From Branchiostoma lanceolatum (lineage: Eukaryota; Chordata; Leptocardii; Amphioxiformes; Branchiostomatidae): 64,000 bases of DNA. The stretch is from positions 30,818,958 to 30,882,957 of the forward strand of contig NC_089722.1 in assembly GCF_035083965.1 (NCBI RefSeq), given 5' to 3'. Both the position numbers and the translations under genes were made by a program. The notes beneath the pieces were generated by a model, which saw only the letters and a program-made list of their open reading frames with translations, ran no database searches and had not been told where the DNA came from. Of the stretch, positions 9,301 through 18,998 are shown piece after piece (position 1 is the stretch's first letter; each line of letters opens with the position of its first letter).

Positions 9301-12043
9301 ACTCAAAGCACCTCTGCATATGCAGGTTAATGTCGGTAAATTGGGGTTGTGTAAGCACAATTGTTATAAAATGTATTACAATTAACAACCATCACATCAT
9401 GGTGGTAATATTTACTGCCGTATAGTGCACTTGGACCAAAGATTTCTACATGTTCTACATATTCTACTAAAGTAATGAAAGCCTTATTTGTGGCCAGTTC
9501 TTCGTCTAAAAGATATCAGATACAAATAATTTCAAATACAGAGGTTGAAAATAGAAACTTCAAAGTAACATTATACTGTCTGAAAAACTCCCATGATGAC
9601 ACGCCACATTTTACACTTAAGCAGAATATGCCGTGGAACTGCATGTGTATAATCGTCCTCTCCCCATCTGAGTTCACTTCTTCCATGCACTCTTGGTAAG
9701 GTACAGGCAAGGCTGATTTCTTCTGTATCTAGCATGTTGGACTCAGCTTGGAGTTCATCTTGTGATGAACCAGTTCCTATATGATAAAACCAAATGATGA
9801 ATAAATATCAATTCACATACTTAGTATTTAAGTAACATGTCACATGATTTTGACATAACTGTGATCAAGGAGGTTATATAGACTATATAACCTCCTTGCT
9901 GTGATGGGCTTCGTTTCATCACAGCAGCTAACAAAAAACAAGGGACAATGGGTATCCATCATGCCTGTCTCAGCTAACATTGAAGTGTACCGATGAAGGA
10001 CTTAAGCCTTACCGAAGGAGCCTGAGGTACTCTGAGCATCTGACAGCTGATTGCTTTGTTCCAAGCCAAGCTAAGGTCCTCACAACATGCGCTGCATTTG
10101 TGAAGGAAGTATCTGCCGATGCTGTATAGGATATATATATAAAGGGAAACAATGACAAATATTAAACATATCACATAATCACATTTGTAAAAAATGAATC
10201 TGGCATCGTTTAATTGAATACGTAAAACTTACATTCATAACTTGAATATGATATTGATCAAACATGTGCAGCTATAACTGAATGCAATAATCACTGAAAC
10301 ACACTACTACCTCCACATAAGTTCCAGCTCACTATCCACAAACTGTGGGACCTTTGTGGGACAAATACTTATGACATTCTCTTCCGTTACAGGATATCTT
10401 TAATGATCTTTCCCTCAACCGCTTGCTATGTTGTATCTGAAACGTTAACCAGACACAAATGTCTGTTGACCATTGGCAAGAACGAACAAATTGAAAGCTA
10501 TAAATTTCCTAGATCCTAACGGTGTAGAAGTGCAGGTCGACTGGACAATTCTTAATGTCATGCAAATGCGATGATATGTCAAGCCACAATAGGAGGATAA
10601 CTGACGTTCAAACTAGTTAGAAACAGGAATTTTCCAATTTGTACTTACCAAAGGGCAGTCCCTCTAAATGATGAATCGACTCCCTACCAACTTTACAAGG
10701 GGGAGGGGGGCGACGAATATTGCATGCACGAAGAAGACTACTTCGCAATGCCGCGCGTTTGAGTTTACACCGAATCCCCTTCGACTCTCAAGTCACTAAA
10801 AATCACTGGTCGACCATGGTAGACTCTGACGATGCCATGTTAAGCACAGAGAGTGATGAAACGCCGTTCTTGTCTCCGTGCTGTTCACCGACAAAACCGT
10901 TTCTCGCGCCTGACGTCATGACACGCAGTGTCTTGTGGGAGATTGGACACGAATCCGTATGCCGGATACGTCAGGATTTGTAGGAATTGTTGGATCTGAG
11001 GTGCATCGGATCCAATCGGAAACGTTCCGTATCTGCTATGATGCACGATTGCGGATCCGCTGGATTTTTCAGGATCTGAGATCATGCCGTGCAGTGTGTA
11101 TTTGTAAGTTAGGATCCGAAGCAACTACCGACAAACAAACAATCCGATTATCTCTGCCATATTGACAAATATCTGAAAACGAAGGATCCGCGCAAATATC
11201 CTCAGGTATCCGAGGCGCATCACGGATCCAGACGTATACGGCGTCGGAATTGCCGGATCTGAGCTGTACTTAGTATTTGTCTGAATTTGCTCGGAAACGT
11301 TCCGTATCTGTACCCGAAACGTATGAAGGATCCAGAAGTATACGGCGCCGGAATTGTCGGATCTGAGGTGCATCGGATTCAATCGGAAACGTTCCGTGTC
11401 TGCTATAATGCGTAATTTCGGATCTGCTGGATTCGTCAGGAAATGAGAACATGCCGTGCCGTGTGTATTTATTCGTCAGGATCCGAAACAACTACCGACA
11501 TACAAACAATCCGAACATTCCAAATATAAAAAAAAGAGAGATCCGCACAAATATTTTCGGGTATCCGAGGCGCATCACGGATCCAGAGGAATACGGCGTC
11601 GGAATTGGTCGGATCTGCGGGCACCTCAGTATCCGATCAGTGAACTGGGATTTTTCCGGATTCGCTCGGAAACGCCATGAGGCCCGATTCCGGATCCGTC
11701 GGATCCGTCAGGATACGTGGCCATTTCGTGCAGTGTATATATATAGAAATTATAAATGTCCATGTATGTCACATGTATGTAAAATGTACAAAACCCACCT
11801 TCATATGGAAAGATGGACGCTTCTTCATCAATAGTATGGTGCAGCTGGGCACTCTCGGTATCTTTGTCGATGATATCCCGATTCGGGATAATCTGGAGAG
11901 TGCCAATAACTGCACCAATTCTATTGTTTCGGGTGACTTGGCGTCCATCACCAGAAAACCTCACTGAAATCTCGTCTTGGCTGAGATGATCCTTGTACTT
12001 TGGGTGGCACAGGAGGTGGATTAGCGGGTCTCTCACAGATCGA
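6370..12043 (-). CDS. transposase-like multi-exon gene (DDE type with C-x2-C insert), partial
   Basis: Four exons join in phase with GT-AG borders: about 12,043-11,799, 8,149-8,038, 7,846-7,731 and 6,473-6,370. The product runs through VRFSGDGRQVTRN, then WHLTADWKFLSTMLGI, GASSKSFCLWCHCKKEE, and finally FEFDRIVPDVLHL. An Asp in a GDG turn, a second Asp in a hydrophobic strand (ADWKFL) and a C-x2-C about 20 residues later follow the order known for RAG1/Transib and CMC-type (CACTA/Mirage/Chapaev) transposases, and similar peptides occur in uncharacterised invertebrate proteins. The catalytic Glu region downstream of LHL was not found. The first exon start is uncertain. The first intron (11,798-8,150) contains the nested 8,308-11,735 element. 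Function as an active transposase or a domesticated gene cannot be decided. Confidence 0.6.
8308..8965 (+). repeat. left subterminal repeat array
   Basis: A unit of roughly 185-190 bp is repeated: gatactgacggatac, then a stretch reading gcggattcgtgtaacgtatc, cctgaagaatccgaaag, ttcgacg(a/g)ata and ccgtacactgtacggaaat. Two near-identical copies (about 8,370-8,520 and 8,550-8,700) are followed by shorter, more diverged ones. The 284-residue minus-strand open frame over this array is a product of its low stop content. Confidence 0.75.
9729..10397 (-). CDS. spliced exons inside the nested element, partial
   Basis: Three exons keep one frame: 10,397-10,311 (before gtagta), 10,121-10,013 (after tatacag, before gtaagg) and 9,776-9,729 (after atatag, ending TAG). 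The peptide includes PTKVPQFVDSELELMW, then a Cys-rich HKCSACCEDLSLAW, and ends MNSKLSPTC. No family is recognised. The 5' exons are not identified; a possible donor (gtaagt) sits at about 10,650. The exons lie between the terminal inverted repeats at 8,308 and 11,735, so they may encode a product of that element or be captured host exons. The second exon is also open in another frame, which weakens the model. Confidence 0.35.
10930..11735 (-). repeat. right subterminal repeat array
   Basis: At least two long copies of about 390 bp are visible: gaggtgcatcggat(c/t)caat, ggaaacgttccgt(a/g)tctgc, catgccgtgc, then aactaccgaca and caaacaatccga, and gaggcgcatcacggatccag recur at about 11,000-11,240 and 11,360-11,600. 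GGATCC is highly frequent. In reverse complement the vocabulary (gatcctgacgga, gcacggca) matches the left array. Confidence 0.7.
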
Positions 12044-12244
12044 CTGGCCATGTTGTTATCGGTCAACAGGTGTGGTACAAGATGAGGAGTAAGTCAAGTT
12101 CCTTCGTATAGTTCTATCATTCAAGGTTGAAATTTGTTCAGAAATCATGTTGAGATATCCCACCGAACACTCGGGTATTAGAATGATTTTTCTAAAAATG
12201 TATATGCATATATTTCTACTTGTACTGGGAACATTGTGACATAC

Positions 12245-12307
12245 CACTGCACTCTGATGTTTCTGCACTCAATGTCCAGTACATTTTCCCTGATTTCCTC
12301 CATCTTC
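12245..12307 (-). pseudogene. second copy of a transposase-like exon
   Basis: A 63-nt piece between an acceptor (aattag) and a donor (gtatgt) reads KMEEIRENVLDIECRNIRVQ plus W. It aligns with the 3' part of the 8,149-8,038 exon (EEMEDIQKNGLSIGDKTLKV, then KW), with the same exon-end phase and a similar donor (gtatgc). It lies upstream of the exon that should precede it in the protein, so it is a remnant of a second, probably tandem, gene copy. Confidence 0.5.
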
Positions 12308-12590
12308 CTAATTATGGACAGTTAAAGCTGCTGATTACTGTGTCATAGTCCTCTCCACCTTGTCATGTAAGAAAGAAAATGTATGTTAATATACTGCTGT
12401 GTATATATACAGTCACGTTGTATGATAATAAAAACTAAATGTTTGACCCTTAACAAGGTTTGATTTTCCCTATAGAAATATCTTACACCGACAACGGTTA
12501 TTCGCAAAAGGTAGTTAGTGACTCAACATCTCAAGTCCTTCCAATGTCTATGTAAAACATAAGTTGCTTTCATAATAAAGTAACCATTTA

Positions 12591-14262
12591 CAGCTACATG
12601 CAAAATTATTCAACCCCCCTTGCATTTCGGACATTTTGGCAAATTGAGGAACTTTACAGCTGCATAATGTTACTAAATCATATAAGTGATGAACAGATAT
12701 GTTATTACAGTCTGATATTACAGCAAAAGTTAAGATTTTTTTCATAGTCCATCCAAAATAGCAACTTTCACACAAATAGTACGTTGCAAAATTATTCAAC
12801 CCCCTATGAGGGTTTGTCTTTAGTACTTAGTGTAGCACCCCTATTTATCTAAAAGCTGAATTCACTTGATGTAGACGTGAACGATAGCTTGTCACAAGCT
12901 TCTGGCAGTGCTCTTTGGGAATTTCAGCTTATTTCTCGTAGGTAATGGTCTCCAGCTCAGCAATTTTCTGAGGTTTACGTGTCGCAACTGCTGTCTTCAG
13001 ATCCAACCAAAAATTCTCAACTGGGTTAAAGTCTGGAGAGTGTTATGGGTACTCAAGAACCTTCCAGGTTCTTTTTCTGACCAAACATACGTGGATGTCG
13101 ATGTGTGCTGGGGGTTATTGTCTTGCTGGAATGTCCAATGACGCCCCAGCTTCAACTTTTTAACGGAATTGGTAACCTTCCTGGCCAGAATATCCTAGTA
13201 CTGGTTTTATTTCATGATGCCTTCATCACGGTGGATATTCCCAGTGCCATTAGAAGCAAAACACCCCCAAAGAATCTCAGACCCATCACCATGCTTCACA
13301 GTAGGCAGGGTGTTCCTCTTTGCGTATGCTTAGTCTTTCCTGTGCCAAACATACCTCTGACCCGGAGGACCAAAGAGGTCAAGTTTTTTTGTTTCGTCAG
13401 TCAATATAACAGTGTCCAAAAACTACTGTGGCATTAGTAGGTTGTTTTGAGCATGCTGGAGGCAACTTTTTTTGTCGCATGGCTTCAGCAATGGTGTGGG
13501 TCTTGGTTTTCTGGCATTGAGCCCTTCAGCATGAAGTGTGCGGCGCACTGTGTCCACTGAAACAACAGTTTCTCCTTCAGCCAAATTGATTTTCTGGACT
13601 TTTGCAGTAATCATATGGTTCTTGTCCACCTGTCTTCTAAGAAATATCACCGTGGCTGCTGAAATTCTGGCCAAGAATGTCGCCAGGTCAGTTATGGAGT
13701 TGAAGCTGGGGAGTCATTGGACATTCCAGCAAGACAATAACCCCCAGCACACATCGACATCCACGTATGTTTGGGCAGAAAAAGAACCTGGAAGGTTCTT
13801 GAGTACCCATAACAGTCTCCAGACTTAAACTCAGTTCAAAATTTTGGATTGGATCTATTGAAAGCTGTTGCGGTACGTAAACCTCGGAAAATTGCTAGCC
13901 GGAGACCATTGCCCATGAGAAATGGGCCGAAATTCCCAAAGAGCACTGCCAGAAGCTTGTGACAAGCTATCGTTCACGTCTACATCAGGTGAATTCAGCT
14001 TTCAGATAAATAGGGGTGCTGCACTAAGTACTGAAGACAAACCCTCATAGGGGGTTGAATAATTTTGCAACGTACTATTTGTGTGAAAGTTGCTATTTTG
14101 GATGGACTATGAAAAAATCTTAACTTTTGCTGTAATATCAGACTGTAATAACATATCTGTTCATCACTTATATGATTTAGTAACATTATGCAGCTGTAAA
14201 GTTCCTCAATTTGCCAAAATGTCCAAAATGCAAGGGGGGTTGAATAATTTTGCATGTAGCTG
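12591..14262 (-). mobile_element. Tc1/mariner-like element with ~565 bp inverted arms
   Basis: The element is bounded by CAG...CTG with TA on both sides (12,589-12,590 and 14,263-14,264), the classic Tc1/mariner target duplication. Each end has the motif gcaaaattattcaacccc twice, about 186 bp apart (12,600 and 12,786, mirrored at 14,052 and 14,237), an IR/DR end structure. The inverted similarity does not stop there: 12,591-13,155 and 13,700-14,262 are near-complete reverse complements and include transposase coding sequence. Only about 544 bp in the middle is single copy. Confidence 0.85.
12880..13674 (-). pseudogene. Tc1-like transposase, N-terminus lost and frame broken
   Basis: Minus strand, from 13,674: a helix-turn-helix tail with VSVDTVRRTLHAEGLNARKP, typical of Tc1-family DNA-binding domains, followed by the catalytic region in shifting frames. 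The conserved SSKTITPSTHRHP stretch near 13,110 corresponds to the usual QDNDPKHTS block. Frameshifts and stops interrupt it. The expected first half upstream of 13,674 is absent; in its place stands an inverted copy of the C-terminal half (13,700-13,930, plus strand). The source cannot be an active transposase. Confidence 0.75.
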
Positions 14263-14264
14263 TA

Positions 14265-15458
14265 TATGTTGAAAATGAAACCCACTTTTTACTCGATAGT
14301 TCCTAATATGAAGATGAGCGCCAATCGCTGTTTGAGACAATAGAATTAGACCCGAAATGTACAATGAAGTTAAAGTAGGACACTTTCGTATACCTGATGT
14401 CATGTAAGAACGATCATAAAATGGACAATGTATGTAGTCATGATTCCAAATGTTCCAAAAAGAGAGAAGACACAACTAGGTGATCAACATTACTCTAGCA
14501 ATAGTCGACAGCTTGTCTGTTTTTAGTTTTCGATGTTAGAGGCGGAAAACGCTGTGAGACATTTTCACGAATGTACCTTCTGATTTAGTGCTACGCCAGA
14601 TAGGGTGCCTAACTTATTACGCTTTGGTAATTTTGCTCTCTTCGGAAGTTGGTGATGAAGTTAGGGAAATGTAAATAAGGCTTGAAGTCTACTATATTCT
14701 AGCTTTCTTTTGACCGGAAAATTTTGACTGTCTGCACTTTTAACGTCATGTGAGAAGTGCTCTCTCTAGCGCATCCCAGCTCATGTTTTCACGGGAAATA
14801 GGCTACCTCGCACTGTGCGCGCGGCCCGACGTACGTCTTGAATGCGGCCCGACTTACGAAATCATTACGAAAAAACGACACCGCTTACATCAACAATGCT
14901 CCGTCTACTTATTGGGAAATATCTTCGCCATCTCTGTATTCAGTTTCGTTTTCATGGACGGTACCAATCACATGTTAGAGCGTAACAAAGCTATGCGTTG
15001 AATCGTTCCGCCACCATCGCGGCCCAAAAAAATGTCGGGAAAACAAAGTCGCCAGACGACAGCAATGTTTACGTTGTTTTTCTCTGGTCGGTTTTCTTCT
15101 CAACAAACAATTAAAGACCCAAATTTTTAGTGTTTTATGAAGTTATATTTCTTATGCGTATGATAGTTGTGTGACTTGTGTATCTGCTTGGCACAGGTCG
15201 TATATTTAGGTGTCGGGCCGTCTAGCTACGCAGTGACCCTCTACTCAGCGCTACCATCATTATTGTCAAAATACTACTTTTCGACAAAACAAGAAATGAA
15301 TATGTACATGTATGTTTTGAATGCAAATGACAATTATGTGCATGAACTTGGGTTATTTACCTTCCTTATCAGCATAGTCATTGGACACAAACACGGCGTA
15401 GTTATGGGAAATAAGATCAGTAAAAAATCCGTAGCATGTTAGGGCAGGTCCCGTTACC
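14265..15458. other. no recognisable feature
   Basis: No gene recognised. 14,720-15,120 is richer in CpG than its surroundings, which could mark a promoter or first exon, but no start or splice evidence supports one. Confidence 0.45.
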
Positions 15459-15584
15459 TTAGTCTGTTATGACTGGAATCATCTTGCTCTGCTCCTTTTT
15501 TTCCTGAATAATCCTGTGTAGTGGAGGGATTTTTTCTTGTCCCAGCATCCTGATCTTGTGGAAGGCACTGTCGGACATATCAAA
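15459..15584 (-). pseudogene. possible upstream exon of the transposase-like family
   Basis: After a possible acceptor at 15,585 the minus strand reads FDMSDSAFHKIRMLGQEKIP and continues with basic residues to a TAA at 15,459. An SDSAFHxI-M motif ahead of the GDG block occurs in the same class of uncharacterised CxxC transposase-like proteins, so this could be an upstream exon of the gene at 6,370-12,043 or of its second copy. The stop directly before a gtaacg donor suggests decay. Confidence 0.35.
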
Positions 15585-16009
15585 CTTGTTATTTATTCCC
15601 CACAGGTAAAAAGAAAATAATACACACATATAACTGATCAAAAAACATGGTGCTTGGGAAAGTTGAGACAAAGATGATTTATCATACTCCTTCCTCATGT
15701 TTCTTAAACAAGATGATTTTCAATAATGAATTAAGGTCTAGAAACAAAAGAGTAACTAACAACTTTTAAGAATTATGTATGGAAAAAAAAAACTAACTGA
15801 TCACACAATACAAACAAGAGTCCGAAGACCCAAAATCTCCATGAAATTTGTTTTTATATGAGGTGTGTTTATTTTTTCCTAGTTATTTGTTGTTGCCGCT
15901 GGTTGTTTTGTTTTGTGTGCCAGAGGGTATCCACGTAATAGAACCTAGAAAGGCAACATTTTCGGGAAAATGCAGGATATTCCCCTCCCATTACCTACAC
16001 CTCAAATAT
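15585..16009. other. no recognisable feature
   Basis: AT-rich, with one poly-A run near 15,782. No gene seen. Confidence 0.5.
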
Positions 16010-17010
16010 GACGTCCTTAGCATTTACTGCAGTGGAATTCTGAAGTTTCTGCATAAATTATGCAAACGAGGTTTGTATTAGCATAAGTATGGTCAGGTGT
16101 GTTCAGCTTTCCTAAAGGTACCTACATCTGAAATATATCATCAGTAGCTTTTATGGTAAGGGTAATGCATATATATAATGCAAAAACTCCTCATTAGCAT
16201 AATTTATGGCCAGGTTTTCTGACCTTTCATAAAGGTACCTACATGTCAAATATGAAATCCGTAGCCTTTACATTAAGGGAAATACAAGGTTATACCTAAA
16301 TTATACAAATGAGGTCCGCATCAGCATATTTTATGGACAGGTGTATTCACCTTCCCTAAAAGTACCTACATCTAAAATATGACATCCGTAGCTTTAACGG
16401 TAAGGAAAATACACGTTTATGAATAAATTATGCAAGTGAGGTATTCATTAGCATAATTTATGGCCATGTGTGTTCACCTTTCCTAAAATTACCTACATCT
16501 GAAATATGACATCCGTAGCCTTTATGGCAAGGGATATGCCTAAATTATGCAAATGATGCCCTCATTAGCATAATTTATGGCCAGGTTTTTTTACCTTTCC
16601 TAATGGTACCTACATCTCAAATATGACATCCATAGCCTTTACGGTAGGAGATATACACATTTACGCATAAAATATGCAAATGAGGTCCTCATTAGCATAA
16701 TTCATGGACAATTGTGTTTACCTTTCCTGAAGGTACCTACATCTCAAATATGATATCTGCAGCTATTATGGTAAGGGAAATACAATTTTCTGCATACATT
16801 ATGCAAATGATGTCCTCATTAGCATAATTTATGTCCAGGTGTATTCACCTTTCCTACTGGTACCTACATCTTAAATATGACAGCCACAGCTTTTACGGTT
16901 AGGGAAATACACGATTATGCATAAATTATGCAAATTGGGTCCTCACTAGCATAAATTATTGTCAGGTGTATTGACCTGTTCTAAAGGTACCTACATTTTA
17001 AATATAACAT
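16010..17010. repeat. tandem array, unit ~110-125 bp, about eight copies
   Basis: Each unit contains ggtacctacatct, aaatatgacatcc, gtagcctttacggtaaggga, aaattatgcaaatgaggtcc and cattagcataatttatggcc followed by ttcacctttcct. Units begin near 16,115, 16,228, 16,350, 16,488, 16,605, 16,730, 16,858 and 16,986. The copies are 75-90 % alike by eye. Each carries one or two ATGCAAAT octamers. Confidence 0.85.
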
Positions 17011-17235
17011 CCGTACTATGAAACAAAAGGTACATATTACTTTTTGCAACACCATTAGTAGAGTTACCACCCTTACATCTACTTGGTTTTGGGCAGCGGA
17101 ACCACCAGCTGTTGGGAATTGGGGAATACTCGCCCTAGATAAGAGACCAATGGATTCAACAGGTGTGACCTCAAAGTCCATACCCACAATGGAGAAGTAG
17201 ATATTCCTCATTACTTATGCAAATTCAGTCAAAAT

Positions 17236-18130
17236 TTGTATAATTACCACTTCAGTTTGTACATCTCTGCCCAACCCACTTGCGTACCAAATAACATGAA
17301 AATTTGTCGTTCCTTCCTTCAGTTATTCTACTTGGAAGATTTTTACAAATACGCCTCTGCAGCTCCAGTGACACAGACCAGGGGGCCCATAATCGACCTT
17401 GACATTCCTCCTCCTAACACCTACCCACATACTAAATATCATTACAATCCATCTACACGTTCTTCAGTTATGCTGATTTTACGCATCCGGTGACACATAC
17501 ATACACACACGGTGACACAAACATACACACACGCAAACACACACGCAAACACACTAACTTTGCATGATTTGCACTTCAGTGTGTACATCTCTGTCCAACC
17601 TATCTGCGTACCAAATAACATGAAAATCTGTTGTTCCTCTCTTCAGTTATACCCCTTTAGAACATTTTTACAAATAGGCCATTGCAGTTCCAGGGACACA
17701 AACCAGGGGACCCAAAATCGACCTTGACCATTCTCCTCCCAGCGCATACCCACATACCAAATATCATTACAATCCATCTACACGTTCTACAGTTATGCTG
17801 ACTTTAAGCATCCGACGACACCCATGCAAACGATTTACCTCCTTACTTATGCAAATTCGGTCTCATTTGCATAGTTTGCACTTAAGTGTGTACAACTTGG
17901 TCTAACCTACCTGTGTACCAAAAAACATGACGATCTGTCGATCCACTCTTCAGTTCTTCTACATTGAAGATTTTATCAAATATGCCATTGCAGTTCCAGT
18001 CACACATGCCAGGGGGCCCAAAATCGACCTTGACCCCCCTCCTCCTAACACCCACCCACATACCAAAAATCATTACAATCCATGTACAGGTTCTACAGTT
18101 ATGGTGACTTTAAGCGTCCGGTGACACATA
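17236..18130. repeat. tandem array, three ~300 bp units
   Basis: Three copies start near 17,245, 17,570 and 17,875 with tttgcacttcagtgtgtaca. Each continues through accaaataacatgaaaat, cttcagtt(a/c)ttctac, gccattgcagttccag, a ccaggggg or ccaggggac step, atcgaccttgac, ccacataccaaatatcatta and agttatgctgactttaagc. The first two end in short CA-rich stretches. The unit resembles the gctaggggg family elsewhere in the window, so an amplified transposon fragment is likely. Confidence 0.8.
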
Positions 18131-18246
18131 CATACACACAGACACCAAACGCAAGCAAAACAGTATATCCATGAAAAAGCCTTCTTTCATGGAGATAATT
18201 AGATTGAAACCGTTACAATGTGTGTTGTCTGTCACATTCTCCACAG

Positions 18247-18411
18247 GAAATGAAAGGAAATGCAGTACAGACATCGTCATACCTAGAACAAGTTTTAACA
18301 CAAAAATTGGACTTACCCAAATTTTCGACTGTACGACACCAGTCTTTGTCAAGGAATGAGCCATCCACCACTGATATGACGTCACGTTATGCAGATGAGA
18401 CACGTGAATCG
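18247..18411 (+). CDS. possible orphan exon
   Basis: 165 nt (55 codons) open in one frame between a good acceptor (ttctccacag) and a good donor (gtgagc). The peptide is hydrophilic and Ser/Thr/Gln-rich (SSYLEQVLTQKLDLPKF, then SRYADETRES). No partner exon is seen on either side: a tandem array lies upstream and a LINE fragment begins about 85 bp downstream. It could be one exon of a large gene, or an exon carried by a mobile element. No family recognised. Confidence 0.35.
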
Positions 18412-18494
18412 GTGAGCACTATACATTTATTCCAGACGATTTCAAATGCAGCGATTTCAGTCTGTTTGGTGAAGGTAGAGCCTGGAACTGAAAC

Positions 18495-18998
18495 AGGATG
18501 ACACTCAGGCTACCACAGGTATCAATTTTAGGTTCTCTACTATTCTTGATTTACATCGTTGATCTAAAAAGTGTAGTACAGGCCTCCTCAATATATATAC
18601 TTTATTCAACATTATTTGCCGATGATACCAACACAGTCCCTTTTCCCAAATCTTCGATTCTCTGATACAACTGGCTGATCAAAGATTGTCTTAAGCAGCT
18701 ACATGGTTTGAAGAAAATTAATTATCAATAAATACAAGTATCAATAAATTGCAGTATCTTCACATTTTATTTCCTCACAATTATCCCAATATATATGTAT
18801 TTGATATTTCTTAACCCTTATTCACTTGAACACGGCTACTATGGAAATCACCTTCATATTCCTCTGTTCCGCACATCATTAGCACATTCCTCCGCAAAAT
18901 ACGATTGTGTCACGATATGGAACAGTCTTCAAATCAGCATCTCAATTTCTGATGTTTTTAAAATCAATCTCATAAGTCATCCTAGCCTCCAGTCATAG
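18495..18998 (+). pseudogene. LINE reverse transcriptase fragments
   Basis: Near 18,505 the plus strand reads LPQVSILGSLLFLIYIVDL, then LFADDTNTVPFP, the PQGSxLGPLLFxxYINDL and FADD core of jockey/CR1-type non-LTR reverse transcriptases, with stops between blocks. From 18,795 a second frame gives IPLFRTSLAHSSAKYDCVT, IWNSL and DVFKINLISHPS, the usual C-terminal block of the same ORF2. Thumb sequence between them is missing or broken, so the copy is dead. Confidence 0.75.

Larger units (their letters stand above)
8308..11735. mobile_element. 3.4 kb DNA transposon with short TIRs, nested in an intron
   Basis: The ends are exact reverse complements: CACTGCACGAAATGG at 8,308-8,322 and CCATTTCGTGCAGTG at 11,721-11,735, each flanked by TATA (possible TA or TATA target duplication). 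Inside each end lies a GC-richer array of short repeats rich in GGATAC, GGATCC and TGACGGAT; the right array reads as the reverse complement vocabulary of the left. The middle (about 8,970-10,930) holds minus-strand exons. Long subterminal repeat arrays of this kind are known from several cut-and-paste superfamilies. I cannot assign one. Confidence 0.55.

Noticed and set aside
16981-17211. Minus-strand peptide over the end of the octamer array
   Set aside because: Part of it looks protein-like, but it bridges two repeat arrays and has no acceptor or donor in phase. Too weak to annotate.
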